A stretch of 64,000 nucleotides of DNA from Duganella sp. CF402 (GCF_900109645.1 NZ_FOBG01000007.1:1-64000), one strand, 5' to 3'. Shown: positions 34,701 to 43,483, counted from the first letter of the stretch. Notes: generated by a model from the letters alone, not told the origin. Translations and numbers: made by a program.

Positions 34701-35045
34701 TACTCGGACGGCGAGACTTTCGCGGCCGGCATCAAGTCGCTGGGTCTCGCGCCGCTGGTTGGCAAGCGCACCGCCGGTGCGGGCGTCTGGCTGTCGGATA
34801 ACAACCGCTTGAGCGACAACGGCATGGCGCGCGTGGCGGAGATGGGGCAGTTCAACACCGAAGACGGCCAGTGGCTGATCGAAGGCGTGGGCGTGTCGCC
34901 GGACGTGGTGGTGGACAACCTGCCGCACGCCACCTATCAGGGACAGGACCGTCAGCTGGAAGTGGCGCTGCAATTGCTGGACAAGACCCTGAAAGAGAAA
35001 CCAGTCAAGCCATATCAACCGCAGGCGATCCCTGCACGAAAATAA
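31725..35045 (+). CDS. Tricorn-like S41 peptidase (first)
   Basis: 1106 residues. Signal peptide MNLPRPLILMLLSAGVLSSAQA, so exported. Residues 25-540 are WD40/beta-propeller repeats of the tricorn/TolB type (MWWQGRLYFISDRSGSDNLWTMAADGSDARQLT is one unit). A Lys/Ala/Glu-rich linker near 555-590 is unusual. A tricorn C1 domain, a PDZ domain (about 800-880: GVDVKEGDIITAVNGKPVLEARDIADLLL) and the S41 core follow. The core includes the predicted catalytic His near residue 772 (GALHSQIRPGD), RRNNGGNIDSW, the nucleophile Ser near 994 (YTYSDGE), and the conserved KRTAGAGVW. Such enzymes cut peptides, possibly for peptide nutrition. No clear ribosome site precedes the ATG. Confidence 0.9.
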   Translation: MNLPRPLILMLLSAGVLSSAQAADAYYRYPAIRGDAVMFTAEGDLWKTGAHGGQAQRLTTHPSAETNAAISHDGRWVAFSASYEGAQEAHVMPLAGGLPKRITFENGAVSVLGWSAQGEVLVSMASGTGPGRSLVIAAVKPDSLQRQLFPLADANDAVLDDAGKTLYFTRNGLALTNDNVKAYRGGAHAQLWRYALGGTAEAVQLLASDNGNNKRPMWWQGRLYFISDRSGSDNLWTMAADGSDARQLTQHKDWDVRNAALGDGRIVYQLGADLHVLDLSSARNEALAIDLLSDFDQQRTRQIRSPLESLTNVQIAGKTERIVLTARGRVSVAGTGAQRRVEIAIPEGARARQAVFSHDDKAIYAIVDSSGENEIWKFAADGSGKGEQLTKDGNNHRWQLYPSPDGRWLGHTDKKGRFWLLDLATKANMVIDDAGKVGLGDYDEIAWSPDSKNLALVRAASNEQRNQIGLYNVDSKQLAFVTSDRYTSRAPVFSPDGKWLYFLSARNFQLANGSPWGDRNMGPVFDKRTGVYALALQPDNRFPFKPDDELSKPGDKPAEGATEQAAEKAAEKAVAKSTTKDAAKAAGKSLPAVVYAGLAERLYEVPLTAGNYRALQMDDKRLYFLDADGNDGKANLKTLAIASNGPQPEVFVAGVREYDLSLDRKRVYYRTFASGPGDMLVVDAGAKAPGDVTKAKIKVDDWTFTSNPRLEWKQMFNDAWRMHRDFLYDVKMRGADWPAVRAKYAPLVERVTDRAELDDVLGMMISEVGALHSQIRPGDIRRSAPEGTPAGLGALLSRTAEGYRVDHIYTSEPELPSQRGPLAQAGVDVKEGDIITAVNGKPVLEARDIADLLLNQADKQVLLQVKRKAESRQVIVLPVNMTKQAALRYSDWEQSRAQQVDAASKGRIGYLHLRAMGPNDIASFARDFYANVNREGLIIDVRRNNGGNIDSWIIEKLLRKAWAFWAPPGVAPSPNMQNTFRGHLVVLIDEYTYSDGETFAAGIKSLGLAPLVGKRTAGAGVWLSDNNRLSDNGMARVAEMGQFNTEDGQWLIEGVGVSPDVVVDNLPHATYQGQDRQLEVALQLLDKTLKEKPVKPYQPQAIPARK

Positions 35046-35054
35046 GGAGGCTGT

Positions 35055-38000
35055 ATGAAGCGAGTGATTGCGAGCGCTCTGCTGGCAATGAGTGTCAGCG
35101 CCCCGGTGCTGGCGCTGCCCAACACCAGCGATACCCGCATGTTGACCGAGCCGGCGCTGTCCGCGCATCACCTTGCGTTTATCTACGCAGGTGATGTGTG
35201 GCTGGCGAATGCCGACGGCAGCGCGCCGCGCCGCCTCACCTCCGATCCGGGCGAGAAATCGAACCCGGTGTTTTCTCCCGATGGAAAACTGATCGCCTAC
35301 AGCGCGCAGGTGGACGGCAATACCGACGTCTACCTGCTGCCGGTTGAAGGCGGCGTGCCGAAACGCCTGACCTGGCATCCGGGTGCGGACGTGGCGCAGG
35401 CCTTCACGCCGGATGGCAAGGCGGTGATGTTCACATCGCCGCGTGCGGCCTTCAACAACCGCTTCCGCAAATTGTTCACCGTGCCGGTGGACGGCGGCGT
35501 TGAGACCCAGCTGGAAGTGCCGAACGCCGCGCGTGCCACGTGGTCGCCGGACGGCAAGCAGATCGTCTACAATCCGTTCTCGCCAGCCTTCATGCAGTGG
35601 AAGCATTATCGTGGCGGTACGCATTCCATCCTGTGGCTGTTTAATCGCGGTGATAAAGCGGTGCTGCAGATTCCGCAGCCGGCCGGAGGTTCCAACGATG
35701 TCGACCCGGTGTGGATCGGCGACACCATCTACTTCCGCTCTGACCGCGACGGCGAATTCAATCTGTACGCCTACGACGTCAAGACCAAGGTGGTGCGCGC
35801 GCTGACGCAGCACAAAGACTTCCCGGTGCTGAACGTCTCGGCCTCCGGCAGCCGCATCGTCTACGAGCAGGCCGGCTACCTGCATGCGCTGGACCTGAGC
35901 AGCGGGCAGGCGCGCAAGCTGACCATCGGCGTGAATGCCGACCTTGGGTTGTCGCGCCCACGCTGGGTCAGCGGCGCCAAGTACATCCGCAATGCGTCGA
36001 TCTCGCCATCGGGCGCGCGCGTGGCGTATGAATTCCGTGGCGAGGTCGTCACCATCCCTGCGGATAAAGGCGATGTGCGCAACCTGACGCAGACCTCGGC
36101 CGTGCATGAGCGCTCGCCCATCTGGTCGCCCGATGGCCGCTCGGTGGCGTACTTCTCAGACGAATCCGGTGAATACGCGCTGCACATTCGCGCGCAGGAC
36201 GGCAAGGGCGAGCCGCGCAAGTACAAATTGAACGGCTCCGGCTTCTATCAGAATTCAGCGTGGTCGCCGGACAGCAAGAAGATCGCCTACATCGACAATT
36301 CGTGGACGCTGTACGTGCTGGATGTGGCTTCGGGCGCGATCAAGAAAATCGCCTCGGAGCCGCTGTATGCGCCGGAAGTCACGCTGCAACCGGCGTGGTC
36401 GCCGGACTCGCGCTGGATCGCCTACGCGCTCGGTTCGATGACCTATACGCGCAGCGCCTACATCTATTCGCTGGAGCAGAACAAGTCGTGGCAGGTGACG
36501 GATGGCTTGTCCGACGTGGTTGATCCGGTGTTCGACAAGAGCGGCAAGTACCTGTACTTCTTCGCCTCGACCAACGCGGGGCCGAGCAATAACTGGTTCT
36601 CGCAGCAGAACGAGGATAACCGTGTCACGCGCACCATCTGGATGGCGACGCTGCGGCGCGACCTGCCATCCCCGCTGATCAAGGAGAGCGACGAAGAGAA
36701 GGTGCCACCGGTCACGCCGGTTGCCGCCGCAGCGGCCAAGCCGGAAGCGCCGAAGGTCGATCCGAAGACGGGCCGCGACGACCCTAAAGTCACCGTCGCA
36801 CCGGTCGCTCCGATCTCCATTGATTTTGACGGCATCGACACCCGCATCGTCGATCTGCCGATACCTGGGGCTGAATTGTCCGACCTGCAGGCCGGGGAGG
36901 CTGGTCAGATCTTCTTCCTGCGCCAGAACGACGGCAAGAAAGCCATCCAGCGCTTCGACCTGAAGGACCGCAAGGCCGAAACCTTGCTGCCGGAAGCCGA
37001 CCAGTTCGAGGTTTCCGCCGATGGCAAGAAGCTGCTGTACCGATTGAAGGAAGCATGGGCGATGGGCAGCGCCAGCGCCAAGACGCTGACGCCAGGCGAA
37101 GGCAAGATCAAGGTCGAAGCCATCGAAGTGCGCGCCGAGCCGCGTGCGGAATGGGCGCAGATCTTCAACGAAGCGTGGCGCATCAACCGCGACTACTTCT
37201 ATGATCCCGGCATGCACGGCGCCGACTGGAACAAGATGCGCGCCAAGTACGCGCAGTTCCTGCCGGAGCTGTCCAGCCGTGCGGACCTGAATCGCCTGAT
37301 CCAGTGGCTGTGCAGCGAACTGGGTGTCGGCCACCATCGCGGCGGTGGCGGTGATTTCTTCACCGAGGCCAAGCCGGTGCCGGGCGGCCTGCTCGGCGCG
37401 GACTATGAGGTGAACGAAGGCCGTTACCGCTTCAAGAAAATCTACGGCGGCCTGAATTGGAACCCGGCTCTGCGCGCGCCGCTGACGGAGCCTGGGCTCA
37501 ACGTCAAGGCCGGCGAGTATTTGCTGGCGGTGGATGGCCGTCCGCTGCACGCGCCGACCAATCTGTATAGCGCTTTCGAGAACACCGCCAACAAAGCCAT
37601 CGACATCACGGTTGGCCCGAATGCGGACGGCAGCAAATCGCGCACCATCACCGTGGTGCCGGTTGCCACTGAAGACGCGCTGCGCAACCGCGATTGGATC
37701 GAAGGGAATATCCGCAAGGTCAACGCGGCTACGGGCGGCCGGGTCGCCTACGTCTACGTGCCGAATACGGCAACGCTGGGCCACACCTATTTCAAGCGTT
37801 ACTTCTTCCCGCAGGCCGACAAGGATGCGGTCATCATCGACGAGCGTTTCAACGGCGGTGGCAGCGTGGCCGATTACTACCTTGAGATTTTGCAGAAGAA
37901 GGAAATCGCCTGGTGGACCATGCGCTATGGCGCGGACATGAAGACGCCGTCGGCCTCGATCCAGGGACCGCGCGCGATGCTGATCGACGAAACCGCAGGC

Positions 38001-38342
38001 TCCGGCGGCGACCTGCTGCCGTGGATGTTCCGTCAAAACCAAATGGGACCGCTGATCGGCAAGCGCACGTGGGGCGGGCTGGTTGGCATTCTCGGCTTCC
38101 CGGTGCTGATGGATGGCGGGAACATCACCGCGCCTAACCTGGCTTTCTGGACCCGCGACAAGGGCTGGGGTGTGGAGAACGAAGGCGTGGCGCCGGATAT
38201 CGAGGTGGATCAGAATCCGGCCGACGTGATCGCCGGCCGCGATCCGCAACTGGAAAAAGCGATTGAAGTCATCAAGGCCGAACTGGTGAAGAATCCGCCG
38301 GTGCGTCCTGCGCATCCGGCCTTCCCGATCAAGGCCAAGTGA
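35055..38342 (+). CDS. Tricorn-like S41 peptidase (second)
   Basis: 1095 residues, similar in plan to the upstream gene and probably an ancient duplicate. Signal peptide MKRVIASALLAMSVSAPVLA, propeller repeats to about residue 540, a short Pro/Lys linker, C1 domain (EAWRINRDYFYDPGMHGADW), PDZ region near 850, and S41 core. The predicted catalytic His pair is at 760-761 (GVGHHRGGG), RFNGGGSVADYY follows, and the nucleophile is Ser983 in DETAGSGGD, with GKRTWGG after it. The nucleophile context differs from the first copy (AGSGG against YSDGE), so specificity may differ. AAGGAGG lies 4 bp before the ATG, and the gap to the first copy is 9 bp: one operon. Confidence 0.92.
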   Translation: MKRVIASALLAMSVSAPVLALPNTSDTRMLTEPALSAHHLAFIYAGDVWLANADGSAPRRLTSDPGEKSNPVFSPDGKLIAYSAQVDGNTDVYLLPVEGGVPKRLTWHPGADVAQAFTPDGKAVMFTSPRAAFNNRFRKLFTVPVDGGVETQLEVPNAARATWSPDGKQIVYNPFSPAFMQWKHYRGGTHSILWLFNRGDKAVLQIPQPAGGSNDVDPVWIGDTIYFRSDRDGEFNLYAYDVKTKVVRALTQHKDFPVLNVSASGSRIVYEQAGYLHALDLSSGQARKLTIGVNADLGLSRPRWVSGAKYIRNASISPSGARVAYEFRGEVVTIPADKGDVRNLTQTSAVHERSPIWSPDGRSVAYFSDESGEYALHIRAQDGKGEPRKYKLNGSGFYQNSAWSPDSKKIAYIDNSWTLYVLDVASGAIKKIASEPLYAPEVTLQPAWSPDSRWIAYALGSMTYTRSAYIYSLEQNKSWQVTDGLSDVVDPVFDKSGKYLYFFASTNAGPSNNWFSQQNEDNRVTRTIWMATLRRDLPSPLIKESDEEKVPPVTPVAAAAAKPEAPKVDPKTGRDDPKVTVAPVAPISIDFDGIDTRIVDLPIPGAELSDLQAGEAGQIFFLRQNDGKKAIQRFDLKDRKAETLLPEADQFEVSADGKKLLYRLKEAWAMGSASAKTLTPGEGKIKVEAIEVRAEPRAEWAQIFNEAWRINRDYFYDPGMHGADWNKMRAKYAQFLPELSSRADLNRLIQWLCSELGVGHHRGGGGDFFTEAKPVPGGLLGADYEVNEGRYRFKKIYGGLNWNPALRAPLTEPGLNVKAGEYLLAVDGRPLHAPTNLYSAFENTANKAIDITVGPNADGSKSRTITVVPVATEDALRNRDWIEGNIRKVNAATGGRVAYVYVPNTATLGHTYFKRYFFPQADKDAVIIDERFNGGGSVADYYLEILQKKEIAWWTMRYGADMKTPSASIQGPRAMLIDETAGSGGDLLPWMFRQNQMGPLIGKRTWGGLVGILGFPVLMDGGNITAPNLAFWTRDKGWGVENEGVAPDIEVDQNPADVIAGRDPQLEKAIEVIKAELVKNPPVRPAHPAFPIKAK

Positions 38343-38347
38343 TGTAC

Positions 38348-38386
38348 TGTCCGGAATTGAACACCACCTTCGTTCAGTTCCGGACA
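38348..38386 (+). promoter_or_regulatory. 15-bp stem-loop between the second S41 gene and the permease gene
   Basis: TGTCCGGAATTGAAC at 38348-38362 pairs with GTTCAGTTCCGGACA at 38372-38386, with one G-U pair and a 9-nt loop. It starts 6 bp after the peptidase stop and has no T-run. The right arm can also pair with a copy of the left arm that abuts the next ATG (see 38445-38457). Confidence 0.55.
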
Positions 38387-38444
38387 AAGCAGCGCGGTAA
38401 AGTGCGTGGCATGGATGTTGCAGTTTGATGCGATAACTTCATCA

Positions 38445-38457
38445 CGGAATTGAACAC
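38445..38457 (+). repeat. 13-bp direct repeat covering the permease ribosome site
   Basis: CGGAATTGAACAC occurs at 38352-38364 and again at 38445-38457, directly before the permease ATG. The second copy contains the only Shine-Dalgarno-like bases (CGGA). It is complementary over 11 bp, with one G-U, to 38372-38382. Confidence 0.6.
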
Positions 38458-40893
38458 ATGGATTTACGCATCGGCTGGCGCACACTGGTACAGGAACCTG
38501 CTTACACACTGACCGCGATACTGAGTCTCGGCATCGGCCTGGCGGCGACCTTGCTGCTGCTGGGCTTTGTGCGCTACTCGATGGCGTACGACAGCCACGT
38601 GCCGGAAGTAGAGCAGGTCTACGTGGTGAAGCACCACTTCAATGTCGAGCCTTCGTCGCCCTTGTTCGATATCGCGCCGATGTTCTTACGCGAGACCGCA
38701 CAGCAGACGCCGGGCGTGGCCGACGCCACCAGCTACATTCCCGCGCGTCCCGAGATTACGCCGCTGACGGTGCGCGCCGGCCGCCAGCTGATGACGGTGC
38801 GCAGCCTGATCGTGCTGCCTGGCTTCCCCTCGCTGCTGGGTATTCGTGCGCTGCAAGGCGACATGGCGACGGCGTTGGAGCGGCCGGATCGTTTCGTCAT
38901 CACCGAGTCCGGCGCGCTACGCCTGTTCGGCACGCGCGATGCGCTAGGCCGCACCATCACGGCGGAAGGACACACCATGCAGGTCGGCGCCGTGGTGCCG
39001 TCGCCGCCGGCCAATACCACCATCCCATTCGAGATTCTATTTGGCGTGAACGGCGCGGTGGTGGAGCCTGACATCCGCCACGAAATGCTGACCGGTGAAC
39101 ATGGCTGGATGGCCAAGACCTTGCTGCGCCTGAAGCCCGGCGCCTCGCTGCCGGCGGTCCTTGATCGCTTGCAGCAGGCGGTGGACAAGGCACCGTCGCT
39201 GAACCAGTTTCCGCCCGACGTGCACGAGCGGCTCGGCCAGCGCAAGGCGATTGAACTGGCCATTACGCCGCTGCGCGACGCCTACTTCGACGACAAAGTG
39301 GTCAACAGCTTTATTGCGCTGCCGGGTGACCGCGCCAGTCCGGGCGTCGTCGCCGGGCTGGCGGTGCTGGCGGCGCTGATCCTGCTGCTGGCGGCGATCA
39401 ACTACGTCAACCTGACCACGGTGCGCGTGCTGCGCCGCCAACGCGAAATCGCACTGCGTAAAGTGCTGGGCGCGGGCGTGCCGCAGATCGTGCTGCAATT
39501 CCTGCTGGAGTCGGTGCTGCTGGCGACGGCGGCGACCGTGCTTGGGCTGTTGCTGGCGTGGCTGGCGCTGCCGGTATTTTCGCAACTGGTCAATCGTCAG
39601 CTGGATGGATTGTTTTCGCCGCTGAATATCGCGCTGGCGTTCGGCATCGGCGCGCTGCTGGGTGCTTTGACTGCGGCGTATCCAGCATGGATCGCGCTGC
39701 GCGTGCATCCGACGCAAGTGCTTGCGGGGCGGCCGGATAGCGAATCGCGCGGCAGCATGCATTGGCGGCGCGCGCTGACGGTGGTGCAGATCGCCTCAGC
39801 AATGGGCCTGGCCAGCGTGACCATCGCCGTCGCATGGCAGACCGAATATGCGATGCGGGCTGCGCCGGGCTTCGATCCGTCGCCGCTGGTGGTGGTCGAT
39901 ATGCCGGGCCATGTGCGCGATGAAGACAAAGCGCGCCGCTTCATATCCGCCTTGCAGGCGCAACCCGGTGTGGCAGGTGTGGCGATCTCCGAGGATCCGG
40001 TAGGTCGTCTGGACTGGCTGTGGACGCGCATGCTCAAGCGGCCCGGCGGCGTGTCCGCGTCGATGGAAATGAAAACCGTCAGCGCCAACTTCTTTGAACT
40101 GTATGGCATCGCGCCGGCAGCAGGGAGCTTGTTCCAGTCGGCCGTGGACAAGGACGACGATGCGACCACGATCGTACTGAATGCCGTCGCCGCGCGCGCG
40201 CTGGGTTTCGCCAGCGCCGAGCAGGCGGTGGGGCAGACCGTAACCTTCAACGCGTTCGACAATGCCGTCATCAGCGCGCGTATCGTCGGCATCGCGCCGG
40301 AGCTGCGATTCCGTTCGCTGCGCGAGCCGCCGAGCGCCACGGCCTACGCACTGGGGAAAAACGGAATGGTGCTGAGTGTGCGTGCGGCGGGTGCGCCAGC
40401 GGAAGTCGAGCGTGCCGCGCAAGCCCTGTGGCCCAGCTACTTCCCCGATGCGATCCCCAAGATCTACCGCGCGGCGGACGTGCTGGAGGCGCACTACGCC
40501 GAAGACGCCCGCATGGCCAGGCTGCTGGCGGTGGCAACCACCATCGCATTGGCCATCGCCGCTTTCGGCACCTACGCCTTGTCGGCCAACACCGTGCAGC
40601 GCCGCGCGCGCGAAATCGTCCTGCGCAAGCTGCACGGCGCGCGCCGCACCGACATCGGCCTGCTGGTCATCCGCGAAACCGGCACGTTGATCCTGGTCGC
40701 CGCGGTCATCAGCCTGCCGGTAGCACTGCTGCTGATCGAGCGCCACCTGAGCAACTACATCGAACGTGCCCCTATCGGCTACTGGACCCTGGCCTTGGCG
40801 CTGCTGCTAACTCTGGCCGTCGCCCTTATCGCCATCACCCGCCACACCCGCACCGCCATGCGCCTGCCGCCAGCGGAGGCCTTGCGTGGCTAG
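38458..40893 (+). CDS. MacB/FtsX-type ABC transporter permease, no ATPase nearby
   Basis: 811 residues. It has two periplasmic MacB-type core domains and two FtsX units, each followed by three membrane spans, plus one span near each core start. Typical text: LAALILLLAAINYVNLTTVRVLRRQREIALRKVLGAGVPQIVLQFLLESV in the first half, and FGTYALSANTVQRRAREIVLRKLHGARRTDIGLLVIRE in the second. This duplicated form is usual for permeases paired with a MacB-like ATPase and linked to two-component systems, but no ATP-binding gene is present in the window. The gene converges on the LytTR regulator gene; their ends overlap by 4 bp (40890-40893). The substrate is unknown. Confidence 0.88.
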   Translation: MDLRIGWRTLVQEPAYTLTAILSLGIGLAATLLLLGFVRYSMAYDSHVPEVEQVYVVKHHFNVEPSSPLFDIAPMFLRETAQQTPGVADATSYIPARPEITPLTVRAGRQLMTVRSLIVLPGFPSLLGIRALQGDMATALERPDRFVITESGALRLFGTRDALGRTITAEGHTMQVGAVVPSPPANTTIPFEILFGVNGAVVEPDIRHEMLTGEHGWMAKTLLRLKPGASLPAVLDRLQQAVDKAPSLNQFPPDVHERLGQRKAIELAITPLRDAYFDDKVVNSFIALPGDRASPGVVAGLAVLAALILLLAAINYVNLTTVRVLRRQREIALRKVLGAGVPQIVLQFLLESVLLATAATVLGLLLAWLALPVFSQLVNRQLDGLFSPLNIALAFGIGALLGALTAAYPAWIALRVHPTQVLAGRPDSESRGSMHWRRALTVVQIASAMGLASVTIAVAWQTEYAMRAAPGFDPSPLVVVDMPGHVRDEDKARRFISALQAQPGVAGVAISEDPVGRLDWLWTRMLKRPGGVSASMEMKTVSANFFELYGIAPAAGSLFQSAVDKDDDATTIVLNAVAARALGFASAEQAVGQTVTFNAFDNAVISARIVGIAPELRFRSLREPPSATAYALGKNGMVLSVRAAGAPAEVERAAQALWPSYFPDAIPKIYRAADVLEAHYAEDARMARLLAVATTIALAIAAFGTYALSANTVQRRAREIVLRKLHGARRTDIGLLVIRETGTLILVAAVISLPVALLLIERHLSNYIERAPIGYWTLALALLLTLAVALIAITRHTRTAMRLPPAEALRG

Positions 40894-41588
40894 AAGGATG
40901 TCAGCGCTTTGAATTGCGGGGCGCGGCGGCGGGAGACTTCGATGGCTACTTGGTCGCGCAGGGTGAGGTCGAGGCCCCCGGCGTCGTTGGGCGCGGCTTG
41001 CTCCACGTGGTCGAGGTTGACGATGTGGCGGCGGCTGGCCCGGAAGAAGCGCGATGGATCGAGCTTTTCTTCCAGTTGGTTCAGGGAGCGCAGCATCAGC
41101 GGTTGATGCTGGTCGAAGTAGACGCGCGTGTAGTTGCCATCGGATTCAAACAGGCGGATGTTTTCCAGCGCGACGAACCAGCATCGCTCGCCGTCCTTGA
41201 TGAACAGTTTTTTGCTTGCGGTGGATGCCGCCTCGCGGTGATGTCGCGCGGCGCAGCGTTGCAGGGCCGAGGCCATGCGCGCTGCCTGTATCGGCTTCTG
41301 CAGATAATCGAGCGCATTGACTTCGAACGCTTGCAGCGCGTATTGATCGAAAGCGGTGGTGAAGATCACTTCCGGCGCTTCCTCCAGCGCGGCCAGCATG
41401 TCGAAGCCGGAGCCGCCTGGCATTTGCACATCGAGGAAAATCAGGTCCGGCTTGAGAGCGTGGATCTGCTGCACGCCATCGGCGGCATTGATCGCTTCAC
41501 CCACGATTTCCACTTCAGGATGCGCCGCCAGCAGGCGCCGCAACTCGGCGCGCGCGAGGCGTTCGTCGTCGATCAGTAGCGCGCGCAT
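40890..41588 (-). CDS. LytTR-family response regulator
   Basis: 232 residues: a receiver domain with the acidic pair at 7-8, phospho-acceptor Asp53 (IFLDVQMPGGSG) and the Lys of QKPIQ, then a LytTR DNA-binding domain from about residue 130 (KLFIKDGERCWFVALENIRLFESDGNYTRVYF... LNQLEEKLDPSRFFRASRRHIVNLDHV). LytTR proteins bind short direct repeats. The start overlaps the stop of the histidine kinase gene by one base (TAATG). Targets are not known; the convergent permease gene is a natural candidate. Confidence 0.93.
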   Translation of the reverse strand: MRALLIDDERLARAELRRLLAAHPEVEIVGEAINAADGVQQIHALKPDLIFLDVQMPGGSGFDMLAALEEAPEVIFTTAFDQYALQAFEVNALDYLQKPIQAARMASALQRCAARHHREAASTASKKLFIKDGERCWFVALENIRLFESDGNYTRVYFDQHQPLMLRSLNQLEEKLDPSRFFRASRRHIVNLDHVEQAAPNDAGGLDLTLRDQVAIEVSRRRAPQFKALTSF

Positions 41589-42622
41589 TACGCGGCCTCC
41601 GGCAAGGTCAGCGTGGCGCGTACCCAGCCACTGTTTTCAGACAGGTCCAGCTGCGCATTGGATCCCAAGGCCAGCGCCAGCCGCTTGCGCGTGTTGACCA
41701 GTCCCACCTTGGTGGAATGCGCAAACGGCACGATCGCGCCGAGATTGGCGATTTCGATATGTACCGCCCCATCGTCCATGCGCTGCGCGCGGATGCGGAT
41801 GTCGCTGCCGGTGGGACTGGTCTCGACGCCGTACTTGACCGCGTTCTCCACCAGCGTTTGCAAAGCCATCGGCGGAATGCGCACCTGTTCCAGTCCGACG
41901 CCGATTTCAACGCTGACCCGCATGCGCTCCTCAAAGCGGATCTTCTCGATGGCGAGATAAGCCTGTACCGCTTCGATCTCCGCCGACAGCGGCACCGTAT
42001 CGTGATGACCCGATTGCAGCGCATAGCGCATCACGCTGGCCAGCTGGTCGATCATTTGCGCGGCGGCTTCCGGCTCTTCATAAATCAGCGCACGCACGCT
42101 GTTCATGCTGTTGAAGAAGAAGTGCGGGTTGACCTGCGCCTGCAGGGCGCGCAGCTCCGCATCCTTGGCGGCGACTTCAAGCCGCAGAGATTCCGCCTCG
42201 GCGCGATTGGCGCGGCGCAGCGACTGCACCGCCATGTAGAAGATATTCCACACCAGGTAAATCGCCAGCCATGACACCAGCGCGCCGGGCACCCAGCCGA
42301 AGCCACGAGACACCATCGATGCCACGAACACCAGGAAGCCAAGGTACTGCACGAAGGTATGGATCGTGCCCAGCGCAAGCACGCCGCACAGCACCGTCTT
42401 CCAGCTCACAGGCTGTCCGTTGAGTGAGCGGCGCTTGATAAACCGGTGCCACAGATCGGAGATGATGATGCCGCTGCCCGCTCCCCACCACATCACCCAG
42501 ATCAGGCCTGGCATGCGCGTCGCGCCGGTGATGGTGGCGAACAGCGGAAGGAAGCCCCAGCCGGCCAGCTGGAAGATCCAGTACCAGTTCAAGCGCGCGA
42601 TGAGAGGGCGGTGTTGTTTCAT
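41588..42622 (-). CDS. LytS/YpdA-type sensor histidine kinase
   Basis: 344 residues: four predicted membrane spans in the first 135 residues with almost no periplasmic domain, a short coiled link, then a His_kinase domain with the phospho-acceptor His in LQAQVNPHFFFNSMNSVRALI near residue 168, and an HATPase core (PPMALQTLVENAVKYGVE, with the N-box Asn; VGLVNTRKRLALALG). This NPHF-type kinase always pairs with LytTR regulators, as here. It lies 3 bp downstream of the hydrolase gene, so the three form an operon. Confidence 0.92.
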   Translation of the reverse strand: MKQHRPLIARLNWYWIFQLAGWGFLPLFATITGATRMPGLIWVMWWGAGSGIIISDLWHRFIKRRSLNGQPVSWKTVLCGVLALGTIHTFVQYLGFLVFVASMVSRGFGWVPGALVSWLAIYLVWNIFYMAVQSLRRANRAEAESLRLEVAAKDAELRALQAQVNPHFFFNSMNSVRALIYEEPEAAAQMIDQLASVMRYALQSGHHDTVPLSAEIEAVQAYLAIEKIRFEERMRVSVEIGVGLEQVRIPPMALQTLVENAVKYGVETSPTGSDIRIRAQRMDDGAVHIEIANLGAIVPFAHSTKVGLVNTRKRLALALGSNAQLDLSENSGWVRATLTLPEAA

Positions 42623-42625
42623 GGC

Positions 42626-43483
42626 TTAGTTGAGGAAGTTATCAATGCGATCATACATCCAAGCCGGATCGTCGTACATGATGAAGTGGCGTGCGTTGTC
42701 GGCCAGCTCCACCTGCACCTTGGGCAGTTGCTGGTACTGCTGCTGGTACATCTGGATGAAACTGTCCTTGTTGCCGTAGTCCTTGTAGGCGATCCAGCTG
42801 CCCAGCACCAGCGTGGGAGCGGTGATGCGGGCCAGGCCCGGACGCAGGTCTTCGGCGGTCATCTCGGCCATCGAATTGATGATGGTGGTGCGATCGGATT
42901 GCCTGGCCCAGTTCATGGCGCGGTCTATGTCTTCCTGCTTGCTGATCATGGTGCGCAACGATTGCTGCGTGACGGCGAGCATGGCTTCCGGCGTTTGCGC
43001 CTGCATGCGGGTACGCATACTCTCGGCGATCTCCTTCATCTGCGCAGCTGTGGTGCCGGGCATGCGCGCCGCCATTAGTGCGGGCATGGTATCGACGATG
43101 ACCAGACGGCCGACCTGCGCAGGGTGGTCGGACGCCAGCTTCATGCCGAGGAAACCACCGAGGCTATGGCCGATGACGGTCGGGCGGTCGAGTTTTTGTT
43201 CGGTGATGTAGCCGCTCAGTTGCTGCTCGGTGGTGGCGATCAGCGGGCTGTCGATGGCCGGCACGCCGGCGAAACCGGCCAGCGTCAGCACGTGGCACTG
43301 GTGGTTGCCGCAGTAGCGTTGCACGGTGCCGTTCCACACTTCGCCGGATGAACCGAGGCCGGGAATCAGTATGATCGGTGCACCTTTGCCGATGACGTCG
43401 ACCTTGAAGGCAGGATGCTCGGCGGCCGCAGCGTGGCCCAGTGCCAGTGCGGCGGCGATAGTGGCGATGACTTTTTTCAGCAT
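42626..43483 (-). CDS. Secreted alpha/beta hydrolase
   Basis: 285 residues. Signal peptide MLKKVIATIAAALALGHAAAA. Alpha/beta-hydrolase elements: oxyanion segment ILIPGLGSSGEVW, nucleophile elbow GHSLGGFLG (Ser near residue 117), acid in the TLVLGSWIAYKD region and a late His (ADNARHFIMYDDP). The substrate is not evident. It is the first gene of an operon with the sensor kinase and the LytTR regulator, which suggests the hydrolase product or substrate may be what the kinase responds to (inference). Confidence 0.87.
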   Translation of the reverse strand: MLKKVIATIAAALALGHAAAAEHPAFKVDVIGKGAPIILIPGLGSSGEVWNGTVQRYCGNHQCHVLTLAGFAGVPAIDSPLIATTEQQLSGYITEQKLDRPTVIGHSLGGFLGMKLASDHPAQVGRLVIVDTMPALMAARMPGTTAAQMKEIAESMRTRMQAQTPEAMLAVTQQSLRTMISKQEDIDRAMNWARQSDRTTIINSMAEMTAEDLRPGLARITAPTLVLGSWIAYKDYGNKDSFIQMYQQQYQQLPKVQVELADNARHFIMYDDPAWMYDRIDNFLN

